Made by a program: the position numbers and the translations under genes. From the NCBI RefSeq assembly GCF_013177735.1, contig NZ_WOEZ01000245.1, forward strand, positions 1 to 64,000: a stretch of 64,000 nucleotides of DNA, written 5' to 3'. Under the pieces are notes generated by a model that saw only the letters and a list, made by a program, of their open reading frames with translations, ran no database searches and was not told the DNA's origin. Shown piece by piece: positions 52,143 through 61,030 of this stretch (position 1 is its first letter; each line of letters starts with the position of its first letter). Source of the DNA: Paraburkholderia elongata (GTDB lineage: Bacteria; Pseudomonadota; Gammaproteobacteria; Burkholderiales; Burkholderiaceae).

Positions 52143-52448
52143 TTAGCATTGTCTACGAATGCACGCGGTCGCGGTATTTCGCTTCGGCCCTTCCGAGGCG
52201 GATTGCCGATACCAGTAGGCCGCCATTTTGGAATTTTTCTCGGTGCCGATTCCTCTCTGAAACATCGTGCCGAGGTTGTTTTGGGCGCTAATGTTGCCCT
52301 GCTCAGCCGCAGCGCGATACCAGTACAGAGCTTCGGCAAAGTCTTCATCGACGCCTTTGCCGGTGCGATACGCTTCAGCGACAGCGAACTGTGCCTTGGG
52401 ATCCCCCTTTTTTGCCTTGCTGATCTCCACTTCAAGTTTCGGCGACAT
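52143..52448 (-). CDS. Sel1-repeat protein, N-terminal part only
   Basis: This 101-residue product from the ATG at 52448 shares its first 90 residues with the intact Sel1 protein at 61984 (VAEAYRTGKGVDEDFAEALY and NISAQNNLGTMFQRGIGTEK). After YWYRQSA it diverges and stops. It is most likely a broken gene that may still give a short peptide. It is preceded by the metallophosphatase pseudogene, 11 bp away. The matching C-terminal part lies 1.55 kb downstream at 50037-50590. Confidence 0.65.
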   Translation of the reverse strand: MSPKLEVEISKAKKGDPKAQFAVAEAYRTGKGVDEDFAEALYWYRAAAEQGNISAQNNLGTMFQRGIGTEKNSKMAAYWYRQSASEGPKRNTATACIRRQC

Positions 52449-52459
52449 AGACACCTCGA

Positions 52460-53393
52460 CTACTGGGACAAAACAAAATTGTGTGAGGACAACACCGACT
52501 CGCCGCTCCAACGATAGGCCACAAGCGGACCATCCTTACCGGCGCTGTAGTCGACGCACGCGACCGTAGGGGACTGTATGTCGGGGCTACCGGTCATCCA
52601 GTAGTGACCAACGAATACCGGTTTGTCTTCGGTATAGCCGATCCTCGCATCCTCCGGTATCTCGGTATTGGGGAGTTGGGCTTTCGTCTCAGGGGGTACG
52701 AGCGCTGCCTGCCGATAGGTTGTTGCCGCGCCGTCCCACCAGCGCGTGCGCGCCTCGTGACGCGTAATGCCCGACTTGTCGACGAACGAACAGCCCGAGG
52801 GAAGCCGGACCTCCACGCCCTTCAAGAGCGTCTCGATCACGCGGTATTCAATCGTACTCTTGCGACTGACTTTGACCATCATTGCGTCGTCCAGCAAGTG
52901 CCTTGGCCTCAAGCAGGCTTCAAGCGCCGCGACATAGCTCGGATGCCAGCAGGCGTGAATCAACTGCAGTTCGGGCAATTCGAGCCACAGCGGTAGTGAG
53001 AGAAGCCAGTCGATAATCTCGCCATGAAGGGCGGGCTTGTGCTCGACTCTCGGCGAGGAACGCCGCATGCTGGTTGCGGTTTTCTTCGCCCACCTTGCCC
53101 TGTCTGGGACGCAGGTATTCGTCGTCCTGGTCGGGATCTCGTAGGTACCACGCGATTGCATTGAATTCGTGGTTCCCCATCACCGCCAGCGCGCTGCCAG
53201 CATCAACCATGGGGCGGACGATATCGATCGTGTCGAGTTGGTGCGGGCCGCGGTCGATGAAGTCGCCGACGCAGACCGCCGTCCGACGTGGGTGACGCCA
53301 CGTGCCCATCCGCCTACAGTAGCCAAGCTCCGTCAGCAGTGCAGTCAGCTTGTCCGCATGACCGTGCACGCCCCCGATGATGTCGTAGTCCAT
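52460..53393 (-). pseudogene. Metallophosphatase (PPP-like), frameshifted and with a lost metal ligand
   Basis: The protein would be about 310 residues. GDFIDRGP and MGNHEFNAIAW are intact, but the first metal motif reads IIGGVHGH where IIGDVHGH is expected: the metal-binding Asp is Gly. Near 53057 the frame shifts by one base between QHAAFLAE and VEHKPALHGEIIDWLL; the rest runs to 52460 and ends WSGESVLSSHNFVLSQ. The two neighbouring modules of this type keep GDVHG/GDIHG but have larger deletions. Confidence 0.8.
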
Positions 53394-53525
53394 GGCCCGC
53401 CCGTTTTTAAAATTCTTACTGCGTGGCTACCCAGTTAAAGATAACAGAAGCGTACTGGTCTATTCGTTCCGTCGAACACACAGACGTTGCAGGTCTCACG
53501 AGAATCCACCGTATGGCCGCGCGTT

Positions 53526-53539
53526 TGCAATTGATTGCA
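53526..53539. repeat. Palindromic repeat copy 5
   Basis: Exact TGCAATTGATTGCA, 133 bp upstream of the metallophosphatase start. Confidence 0.85.
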
Positions 53540-53676
53540 CAACATTTAGCGATCGTCTCAGAACTGAAACACAGCGGGCAGTATTCTTCAGAACTTCGGA
53601 AGCGGCTTCACTGGCTTGTTCCTCCATGAGCCAACGCTCCGCCGCAATCCGGGGAGGCGAGGAGGCATCGTTCCCG

Positions 53677-53751
53677 TGCACTTGATTGCAAAGCCCTCGA
53701 TCCGTCGAGGGCGCCAGGCCGGGGACCCTGGAGCCTGTGCAATCAATTGCA
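53677..53751. repeat. Paired inverted repeats (copies 6 and 7) with a structured centre
   Basis: TGCACTTGATTGCA (53677-53690) and TGCAATCAATTGCA (53738-53751) face each other across 47 bp. The centre folds into GCCCTCGA-TCCG-TCGAGGGC and CCAGG...CCCTGG hairpins. The whole is a 75-bp imperfect palindrome resembling a recombination site in size and layout. Confidence 0.75.
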
Positions 53752-54034
53752 AACGTCGCGCAGGCCGACTACTGAAGCCTACGTCAGGCAAAAGCCGGCC
53801 AGAACCGGACTTTTAGGTTTCGCCTCCATAGCAGCCATTCGTCAAAGCGTTCTTGCTGTCAGCTGCTTTATACTCCTCGGCCCGTACTATCATTGCGTAT
53901 GCGGGCAACCTGCCTCCGTGACCACTCCACGATGAGTCAGATGGTTACTGCAAATCGGCGTGTTTTCAGATTATCAATATGCTGACCGGTGGGGTCGGTT
54001 AAATAATTGCTAGTAATCGAAAGGGTATCTCTTT

Positions 54035-54925
54035 ATGACTGTCACCGAGGAAAAGAAGAAGCAGGTCTATCATTCATGCGCCTCATGCGATAGGGACACG
54101 TGGCACTCGGTTGTTCAATACCATGTTGAATCAGAATACGAATACCGAATGGATACGATTTATCAGATTGTCCAATGCTGCGGTTGCCATGCCGTCAGCT
54201 TTCGGAGGGTTGTTCGTGATTACGAGAGCGCATATCCCATCGACGACAACGAGTGGGATGTCCCGGAAGATATTACTTGCTTTCCAAGTATTCTCAAGGG
54301 GCATCGTGAACTAGAAGATGTTTGGGACTTGCCCGATACTGTTCGCGAGATTTACACCCAGTCGATTAAAGCGATCAAGGACAATTCAAATATTCTTGCT
54401 GGCATTGGCCTGCGCGCCACAATTGAAGCGATCTGCAATGACCGCGGCATCACCGGCAGGACGTTGGACAAACGAATTGATGCCCTCGCCAGGGGCGGAT
54501 TGATTTCCCAGAAAGACTCCGAGCGTTTGCATGCTATCCGCTTCCTTGGCAATGACTCAGCTCACGAAATTAAAAAGGCAGACGCCAGAAATCTGCTGAT
54601 AGCCCTCCGAATAATCGACCATCTCCTTGTGAATATCTACATTCTTGATGGAGAGGCTGATAGGCGACTTGAAACAATTGTCCGAACCTTCGAACAGTTC
54701 ACAACGCTTTTGGAGAAAAGCCTCTCTAGCTTTACCTCTGGCGACGAGGTTCCTCTCGCGAAGATTTTTGGGAGGGATATGAGGCGATTTCACGGTTACT
54801 TCGCGGCCCATGAGAAGTCACTTGTCGATACCATAACAAATGGCGCATCCACGAAGCTAAAAATCGGAAAGGTCGACCATTTCGCGGGGTCAAAAGACAA
54901 GGTTCAGCACTTCGTTGTACTGTGA
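54035..54925 (+). CDS. DUF4145 domain protein with N-terminal zinc-finger-like cysteines
   Basis: The 296-residue protein begins with C-x2-C (HSCASCDRDTW) and a QCCGCH motif, a likely zinc finger. A DUF4145-type helical core follows (LRATIEAICNDRGITGRTLD, then GLISQKDSERLHAIRFLGND and SAHEIKKADARN). DUF4145 often occurs with or inside restriction endonucleases and other defence proteins; alone it may be an accessory of such a system. It is on the plus strand, against most of its neighbours, and is less GC-rich, suggesting separate transfer. Confidence 0.8.
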   Translation: MTVTEEKKKQVYHSCASCDRDTWHSVVQYHVESEYEYRMDTIYQIVQCCGCHAVSFRRVVRDYESAYPIDDNEWDVPEDITCFPSILKGHRELEDVWDLPDTVREIYTQSIKAIKDNSNILAGIGLRATIEAICNDRGITGRTLDKRIDALARGGLISQKDSERLHAIRFLGNDSAHEIKKADARNLLIALRIIDHLLVNIYILDGEADRRLETIVRTFEQFTTLLEKSLSSFTSGDEVPLAKIFGRDMRRFHGYFAAHEKSLVDTITNGASTKLKIGKVDHFAGSKDKVQHFVVL

Positions 54926-55366
54926 TTGCTTACTCGTCATTCCACTGGACCTGTGCGGAAAGCAGCACAGGTCGATGAATCCAAACGTTGCTGAACGTCT
55001 GCTGTCCTAAGCATGCAACTTCCGCTTTGGGTCGAAGAACGGTCTCGGCGAAATTCCGAAATCGGCCCTTCATGACCCTGGCCGTTTGGCGCTCCCCCAT
55101 TCACGACGGTCCGGGCTGCTCAACAATTGGCAAGGCAAAGGTCTCGTCGGAGACGTCGCGTGTCCGTGTCCGACCGGCAACAGCGGCCGACGTTACAAAG
55201 GCGGATTCCGTGCACTTGATTGCAAACGCCACCGATCTTCGCGCGCCGGAGCCGGCGGGGCGAAAGCCTTGCAATCAATTGCACAAACCGGCCCTCGGCC
55301 GGTGTTCTCGATACAGCAGCTTCCTACCCAAAATTCACGCTTCGGCCCGTGCGGCTCAATGAATTG
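54926..55366. other. Intergenic region with the second paired repeat element
   Basis: The 441-bp stretch contains the paired element at 55211-55283. Short frames are present but without start signals. Confidence 0.5.
55211..55283. repeat. Paired inverted repeats (copies 8 and 9) with a variable centre
   Basis: TGCACTTGATTGCA (55211-55224) and TGCAATCAATTGCA (55270-55283) face each other across 45 bp. GTGCACTTGATTGCAA pairs with TTGCAATCAATTGCAC with a single mismatch. The ends match the element at 53677-53751 but the centre differs, so only the ends are conserved. Confidence 0.75.
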
Positions 55367-55597
55367 CTAACAGCGGAGTTTCCCGTGCCAAGCATTCGAG
55401 GGTACGTCACCGTCTTCAATGCGGTCCAATAGCTTTTGAAAGCCTGGCCGCTCTTTGGCGGGCACGCTGCCGCTAATGTGCGCGGTGATCGTGCGCTTGA
55501 CTGTCAGTTCGAAGCCTGCGGCTTTGATCTCGCGGATCTGGTTTTCTGGGTGTTGGCCGGTCGTGCTGACGCGGCAGTACGCAAAGACTCGGCTCAT
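55367..55597 (-). pseudogene. Serine recombinase (resolvase/invertase type), N-terminal fragment
   Basis: The frame starts SRVFAYCRVSTTGQHPENQI, including the catalytic serine, and continues to FQKLLDRIEDGDV. A resolvase has about 190 residues, whereas only about 65 homologous residues remain before the sequence changes near 55409. The DNA-binding helix-turn-helix is absent. Its start lies 10 bp from palindrome copy 10. Confidence 0.75.
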
Positions 55598-55607
55598 GGT
55601 TGGCACT

Positions 55608-55621
55608 TGCAATTGATTGCA
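55608..55621. repeat. Palindromic repeat copy 10
   Basis: Exact TGCAATTGATTGCA between the recombinase fragment and a small frame ending at 55626. Confidence 0.85.
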
Positions 55622-55625
55622 CGAG

Positions 55626-55787
55626 TTACGCCTTGATGGTTTTGCCGCTCAGATGAGCGCGCAACAAGGCACGCAAACGCTCTTCGAATTCTTCCGCGCA
55701 TAGGTCGGCGTTGGCCGTTGGGTCACTCCATGCCTTTTCGTACAGCCTGCGCGCCGCGTCCCCGGCGTCCTCAGGCAGGATGCGCAT
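55626..55787 (-). CDS. Possible 53-residue protein
   Basis: A frame beginning MRILPEDAGDAARRLYEKAW and ending LRAHLSGKTIKA, rich in charged helix. No strong ribosome binding site is present. Its stop lies 4 bp from palindrome copy 10. Found by reading only; low confidence. Confidence 0.4.
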   Translation of the reverse strand: MRILPEDAGDAARRLYEKAWSDPTANADLCAEEFEERLRALLRAHLSGKTIKA

Positions 55788-56370
55788 AAGGACATAGCCG
55801 ACAAATTAATGGAATAGGTGCTCCGCGGCTTCTTGCAGGCACTGGGCGTCGTTTTTGTTCCTCTTTTTCGTCATGACGCACCCGTTAGTTCGTGCCGATA
55901 AGGCTCGGCGTCGGGCGTGTGTCCCAAAACGACCGATTACGCACCCATCGGACCGATGGGTCCATCAAAGAGTACTAAAATTAGCCTTTCATTTTCAGTA
56001 CCCCTGTACTAAAAACCCCTCGCCCCGCAGTCGTGCTTAACTCAATGGAGCAGGGGGATCTGTCATGGACCACCTGAAATTCCGCAGGCGTCTCGCGAAC
56101 TGAGGCGCCGCGCCTCTGCATCGATCTTCGGCCGAATTCGGCTGCGGATTCAACCGGTCGATGCAACACAATAGAAGCTGCGTGAGCGGCGGGAGTGAAC
56201 CTCGTAGCAGTCGTTGGCTAAGATTGGTGGGACTGGCACCACGGTAGAGAAAGCGAGCAGAAGTCGGACTAGGCTTAGCCCGTGATGTGTATTTTAGGGA
56301 GCCAGCTACCCGATTCCAGTCGGAACCCGGAGGCTACCGAAACGCCTATTCGTATCTCATCTTGAGAGCC
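55788..56370. other. Intergenic region downstream of the large ATPase gene
   Basis: A 583-bp stretch with no supported gene. Short frames exist on both strands but lack start signals. An AT-rich part lies around 55970-56030. It probably contains the 3' untranslated region of the minus-strand ATPase gene. Confidence 0.4.
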
Positions 56371-59300
56371 TCAGTCTAGCTTCTCGATGTTGGCGCGTAA
56401 CATGCCGAGCTCGAGGGTAATCTGGCGCGTGCCAAGCATGCGCGCCGGATTGGGGAAGCACTTTGCGACTGGTGCGGTGTCGGCGACGCGATAGACGCGC
56501 CACAATTCGTAGCGATCGCGCTCGCGTAACGCCTTCTCGAACTCCTTGCGCGGCCAGTCAAACCGGCCATCGACGCCCGTAGTCGACTTTACTTCGATCC
56601 AACGCGGTCGCCCATGCGCGTCGATCGAGCGGATGTCGTGGTCGGCACCTAGTTCGTCACGTGATGTCCAAATGACGTAGCGTTCGGGCTCGACATGGCC
56701 CATATCGCGCACCTTCTGTAGCTCCATACGATAGACTAGCTCTTCGCCGCGCCGACCCAAGAGGCTAGCGCGCTCGATTTCGGCGGGGGTCGGTGGAAGC
56801 CAGGCACTGGACGATCCGCCCCCGCCGCGGCCCGACGGGCCGCGTGGCTCGATCTCTGTGCCCTTGTTCGATGCAACGGTCAGCGAGACATCATCGAGAT
56901 TTGGCAGTTCGAAAGGCCGAGTCGCTGGCGCAGGCGGCGGCTGTGGCGGTGGATTGATTGAGAGCGGCGCCGCCGGAGCGACGGGGCCGACCGCCTCCGC
57001 GTTCGTCGAGCCGTCCGTGTCGAGATTGTCGAAGACTTGGCGCAACGCAAGTTCCTCAGGGTCATCGTCACTATCGTCATCGTTGTCGAGATCGATGCCG
57101 TCTTCTTCGTCGGCCGCACATCGGCGACCATGAGGAATGCCCATCCGATCGAGATATTCCGTGAGCTCTTCATGGGTGCCGCAGAGGAGAAGCGGAAGGA
57201 AGGCGTTGGCGATGCTGCGCATCGTCGCAACGCTGGTCGCTCCCGCGATCTCAGCAAGCGCTTCAGCAAGCAGCAGTAGGAAGCTGTTCTTGGTCTTCGG
57301 CGGAATGACGCCGATCCGTTCTCCGCTGACGGCGACCTCTGCGGGCACGAGAACGACCGCGCCACCCACGCTGTATCGCCGCTCCATACTTTGGAAGAAG
57401 GCAATTTCGCGGACGGCGGCAAGGCGCGCTTCGATCCTTGCCGGCTCCGAAGGCTCGAAGCCGGGATGGCCATGCCGGTTCCGGTAGGCGACCTCATACA
57501 GCGCACGCGCAAAAAGTGACCGGCGCAGCATGGCGAGCACCCGCTCGCTATGCTTGGGCTTGTACCAGAATGGCGGTCGATCCAAGAGACCGAGCACCGG
57601 CTCACTCGTGCCTGCGATCGCAGACAGTGGGCGGATGCGGAGACCTACGAAAAATGTGCGAGCCTGCTCCGACCGTTCGATAACCCCAATCTCACTATTG
57701 GCGTTGCGAAGCGCCTTTTCGAGCGCCTGAAAGTCGGGCTCGACGAGCTTTCCGGCACGCAATTCGCCAAGCGTGAAGAGCCGCGATCGATCGTCGAGTA
57801 AGCAGCGAACATCCTCGAGCTTCTGCGGCAGCCCAAACCTTGCGCGCGCGCTGTAGGCCTCGAGGAGAATGTGCCGGCGACGGGTGTCGAGTGGCGTGTC
57901 CTTGGCCCAATCAGTCCCCACGTGCCGGAAGAAGAGCGCCCAATGGCCATCGTTCGATTGAGCCGGCGCGCCAAGGTCCTGATAGGCGCGGCCGACTTCA
58001 TCGGAATAAAGGTAAAGCGGGATCACCTCGGCTAACGGTGCCGCCGTCCGAGGTCCGACGAGGATCTCCGAGGGCGCATAGTAGCCGTCTTCCACCCAGC
58101 AGATCGGCATCTTGGCAATCTCGGACTTGGCGCGACGCTCGCTCCTGATCGCCTCCACGAGCGTGGGATAGAGCAGATCTGGCCGATTAGGCGCGCGGCC
58201 CTCTGCCCGACGGCACTTGATGAGATCGAGGAGGGTCTCGGAATCGGGCGCGACCTTGAGTTTCAGCTTACGGTAGAGGAGATCGTTGGTCCCGCCGACA
58301 ATCCGGTCATTGTCCCCAATGCACAACCGATTGGTTGCTGTATCGAGATGCAGCGTGGCCGGGGCAACAAGCTGGCCCGACCGCGCTTTAAGGCAGGGGA
58401 TCGCCCGTAGTTCCTCGACGATCGCGGGGTGCAGCAACTTGGGATTCTCAGTGAGCAGTTTTGCAAACCGCTCCGCCATCTCTGGTCGCTCGGCCAGGGC
58501 GCGGGCGTAGCGGACGAGATCCGAGCCGTTCAGCGAGTCGCGGATCCGCAAGCGTGCCATCAAACCGGGCGCGTTCAGCATCTCCTTCGACGGAGCGTCG
58601 ATCGCATGGTCAAGCAGGCGGGCGAGGGGTTTCTTGAGATGCACCATGGCGGCCGGGGCGACCCACTGGCCACGCTGGTTCCTGACCACTGGATTGTTGC
58701 GTAGCGCTGATAGAGCGGGCCGGCTGATCGGCGCCTCGCGAGTCAGGAGCTTTCGGTAGAGGGTTTCGCGTTCCCGATCATCGGGAGCGGCCGTGGCGGC
58801 GCGCTGAGCAGCATCGATCAGCCACTGTTCCTCGTTGAATGTCCGGCAATGGCTTGAAATCGATCTGTAGGGAACGAGCTCCGGATGGAGCCTGTTAGCC
58901 TCCGGCTCGGGGCAGTCGACCCAGAGATCGGGACCAACGACCATGAGCTGGACCGCGGGCATGAGCTCGCCGGATGCGCTCAGAGTCGACGTCGTATTTC
59001 CGAGATCAGCCCTATGCTGCTTAGTCAATTGCCGCGGATAGGCCGACAACGCTGCGGCTTGGCGCTTCTGGATGTCGATCCCGGCGAGGGTGCCGCTGTA
59101 GTTCGTGAAGTAGAAATTGGCGTCGTCGCCGACCTTGGTCTCGAGATTATCCGCGTCCTTGCCCGCGCATCGCAGCCGGACCAACGACGAAATAGTGAAT
59201 CGCTTGGCGCCGCAACGCGCGACCAGATCGCACAACGCTTTGTCGCCGGCAAGCGCTGGATCGAGATAGCGCTCAGCGCCGAGGAACCCCGAATACTCCG

Positions 59301-60654
59301 CTTCCACGGGGAGCACGATCTCGCTCGCACGGGCGAGCTTGGCCTTTTCTCTCGTAGGCCAGCAAGTGTCCTTTGCAAGCCGTTCGGCGATTTTGCTGAA
59401 AAAACGATCCGGACTGGCGGTGCCGTTGCCAACCAGGGCCTTGAAGGCGTCCGCACCATACCGGCCGAACCAGTCGGCCTTGAGCAGATCGATCGTCAGC
59501 TCGACGGCCTGATCAATGAGCCAGTCGTTCCAGACGAGGTCGGTGATCCCGCTGCGATCGGTATTGAGTTCGAACGGCGCACTGACGCCAACGGCGCAAC
59601 CGGTGAGCGACGACCGCGCCTTCAGTGGATAGTAGAAGTGACCATGCTGGCCGAGATCGATCCGCTGGCGCGCGATCGGGACGGAGACCGCTATCTTCAA
59701 CCTGCCGCCAGGGAGCTTGTAATACGCCGGAAAAGGACGTCCTGCATGCTCGGCCGGGATCTCGATCGATCGCGAGAATTCCTCCTCTTGGAACGGCACG
59801 CCCCTGCCATTACCGTCGATGAGCCTCCCGATCCGCACCACCATACTGACGCCGGCGGCACGGCAGCGTTTGGGCTTCGCGTCCTGCCTCCAGCGCAGCA
59901 TCCGGCCAGTACGGATCGAGCGAATGTTGACCTCGCGCAGGCCGCGCTTCTTGCCGCTGAGCGCCAGCTTGACCAGTGTGTCCGGCATTCTCGCCGCCAT
60001 CAATTCGATGGCATGCTCCTCGCGTTCGAGGGTGAAGGCCTCTAGCCTCTCAGTCGATTCCTGCCGATAAGGCACGTGGACGCGAACACCCTTTTCACCC
60101 AGCCAGGCCGGGTCCCGCTCGCGTCCCGTTTCCTGGGTCTGAAGATCGAGCAGCGCGACCTGCCCGCCAGAACGCACGTGGATTTCATCGCCAAAGCGAA
60201 AGAGCGAACGCAGGCCAAAATTCTTCGAACCAATGCCGTTTTCTTTCGGCGCCACCATCTCTGCTTGCCGGCTGCCCATCACATTGCCGGTGCCGACGAT
60301 CACCGAGAGCCGTTCCCATCCGTTGCGGTCGATGTTTCGGCCCGTGCCGGCTACCTCAAGCGAGCGGCTCCCAAAGGTGAGCGTCAGCGTCTCGCCGCCG
60401 CCATCATATTCGTTCTGAACGAGCTCGCGCAGTACGTCGCTCGCATCGTGCCCCGCGACGAACTGCTCGATGAAGCTCGAGCCGATCCGGGTTCGCCGAC
60501 TGCCGCTGAAGTCGGGCGGCACATAGTCGGGCTCTTTGACGGAAGGGGGCAGGATGCGGGCCTTTCCACGGTTCCGGGCGGGTCGGCTTGGTGGCGTGGT
60601 CTCAGTCGTTTCTGCCGGCCTTTCTAATTCCTCAGTTGCCAATATCTTGTCCAT
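56371..60654 (-). CDS. Large GHKL (sacsin/HSP90-like) ATPase with C-terminal DUF3883 nuclease-like domain
   Basis: The 1427-residue protein opens with a GHKL ATPase domain: N-box RELVQNEYDGGGE (about 75-87), a glycine loop VAGTGRNIDRNGWERLS in which the usual DxGxG is altered, and the lid KENGIGSKNFGLRSLFRFG. A long central region of unknown structure follows. A very acidic, disordered stretch (EEDGIDLDNDDDSDDDPEE, about 1200) and a proline-rich linker come next. The last 130 residues form a DUF3883/NO VEIN C-terminal domain with GRRGEELVYRMEL and a PD-(D/E)XK core (GADHDIRS, then RWIEVKST). This ATPase-plus-nuclease architecture recalls plant NO VEIN and bacterial defence proteins. The ATG at 60654 is chosen over the TTG at 60696. 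No partner genes adjoin it. Confidence 0.9.
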   Translation of the reverse strand: MDKILATEELERPAETTETTPPSRPARNRGKARILPPSVKEPDYVPPDFSGSRRTRIGSSFIEQFVAGHDASDVLRELVQNEYDGGGETLTLTFGSRSLEVAGTGRNIDRNGWERLSVIVGTGNVMGSRQAEMVAPKENGIGSKNFGLRSLFRFGDEIHVRSGGQVALLDLQTQETGRERDPAWLGEKGVRVHVPYRQESTERLEAFTLEREEHAIELMAARMPDTLVKLALSGKKRGLREVNIRSIRTGRMLRWRQDAKPKRCRAAGVSMVVRIGRLIDGNGRGVPFQEEEFSRSIEIPAEHAGRPFPAYYKLPGGRLKIAVSVPIARQRIDLGQHGHFYYPLKARSSLTGCAVGVSAPFELNTDRSGITDLVWNDWLIDQAVELTIDLLKADWFGRYGADAFKALVGNGTASPDRFFSKIAERLAKDTCWPTREKAKLARASEIVLPVEAEYSGFLGAERYLDPALAGDKALCDLVARCGAKRFTISSLVRLRCAGKDADNLETKVGDDANFYFTNYSGTLAGIDIQKRQAAALSAYPRQLTKQHRADLGNTTSTLSASGELMPAVQLMVVGPDLWVDCPEPEANRLHPELVPYRSISSHCRTFNEEQWLIDAAQRAATAAPDDRERETLYRKLLTREAPISRPALSALRNNPVVRNQRGQWVAPAAMVHLKKPLARLLDHAIDAPSKEMLNAPGLMARLRIRDSLNGSDLVRYARALAERPEMAERFAKLLTENPKLLHPAIVEELRAIPCLKARSGQLVAPATLHLDTATNRLCIGDNDRIVGGTNDLLYRKLKLKVAPDSETLLDLIKCRRAEGRAPNRPDLLYPTLVEAIRSERRAKSEIAKMPICWVEDGYYAPSEILVGPRTAAPLAEVIPLYLYSDEVGRAYQDLGAPAQSNDGHWALFFRHVGTDWAKDTPLDTRRRHILLEAYSARARFGLPQKLEDVRCLLDDRSRLFTLGELRAGKLVEPDFQALEKALRNANSEIGVIERSEQARTFFVGLRIRPLSAIAGTSEPVLGLLDRPPFWYKPKHSERVLAMLRRSLFARALYEVAYRNRHGHPGFEPSEPARIEARLAAVREIAFFQSMERRYSVGGAVVLVPAEVAVSGERIGVIPPKTKNSFLLLLAEALAEIAGATSVATMRSIANAFLPLLLCGTHEELTEYLDRMGIPHGRRCAADEEDGIDLDNDDDSDDDPEELALRQVFDNLDTDGSTNAEAVGPVAPAAPLSINPPPQPPPAPATRPFELPNLDDVSLTVASNKGTEIEPRGPSGRGGGGSSSAWLPPTPAEIERASLLGRRGEELVYRMELQKVRDMGHVEPERYVIWTSRDELGADHDIRSIDAHGRPRWIEVKSTTGVDGRFDWPRKEFEKALRERDRYELWRVYRVADTAPVAKCFPNPARMLGTRQITLELGMLRANIEKLD

Positions 60655-60834
60655 TCGGCGTCCGCAAAAAGGAGGGTTGCTGCTGCTACAAGTCAATGTA
60701 GCAATGCCGCCTTAGGGGTCATTTGCCGCCTTTTGTGTTCTGAACTGCTCCGAGTGCGAGAGCCTCCGGCTCACAACAGGCTAGCTGCGTTAAAGTTGCT
60801 TCACCAGTATTGACGCCCTTCGTTAGACTACGTT

Positions 60835-60848
60835 TGCAATCGTGTGCA
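60835..60848. repeat. Degenerate palindromic repeat
   Basis: TGCAATCGTGTGCA, matching the outer halves of the 14-mer but with changes on one side of the centre. Confidence 0.5.
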
Positions 60849-60990
60849 AAACCGGCGGCTCTTTGTTGCTGGCCCTCGCTCACGTTGCTGTGCCTCGGCT
60901 TTGGCCGGTCTGATCTTGAGCCCACTTTCGTAGCGTCGAGTACTGCGGATAACGTTTCTGGTAATCGCGTTCCGTTGAGCCGCCGGAATC

Positions 60991-61004
60991 TGCAATTGAT
61001 TGCA
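60991..61004. repeat. Palindromic repeat copy 11
   Basis: Exact TGCAATTGATTGCA, 26 bp past the stop of the intact Sel1 gene. Confidence 0.85.
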
Positions 61005-61030
61005 CGCCTCGCCGCAGGCCCGTCGGTCGA

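Larger units (their letters stand above)
53394..54034. other. Repeat-rich region without clear genes
   Basis: The 641-bp stretch holds palindrome copy 5 and the paired element at 53677-53751. A 43-residue minus frame starting with MEEQASEAASEVLKN overlaps copy 5 but lacks independent support. Sequence before the DUF4145 start is AT-rich (53930-54030) and probably contains its promoter. Confidence 0.5.
60655..61030. other. Promoter region of the large ATPase gene and repeat copies
   Basis: The 376-bp gap holds a degenerate palindrome (TGCAATCGTGTGCA, 60835-60848) and exact copy 11 (60991-61004). AT-rich sequence at 60680-60720 upstream of the ATPase start may hold its promoter. No gene is supported. 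Confidence 0.5.

Noticed and set aside
53677..55283. Classical integron attC sites
   Set aside because: Size and layout fit, but I could not find the conserved GTTRRRY and RYYYAAC boxes at the ends and there is no integron integrase in the window. Kept only as a resemblance.
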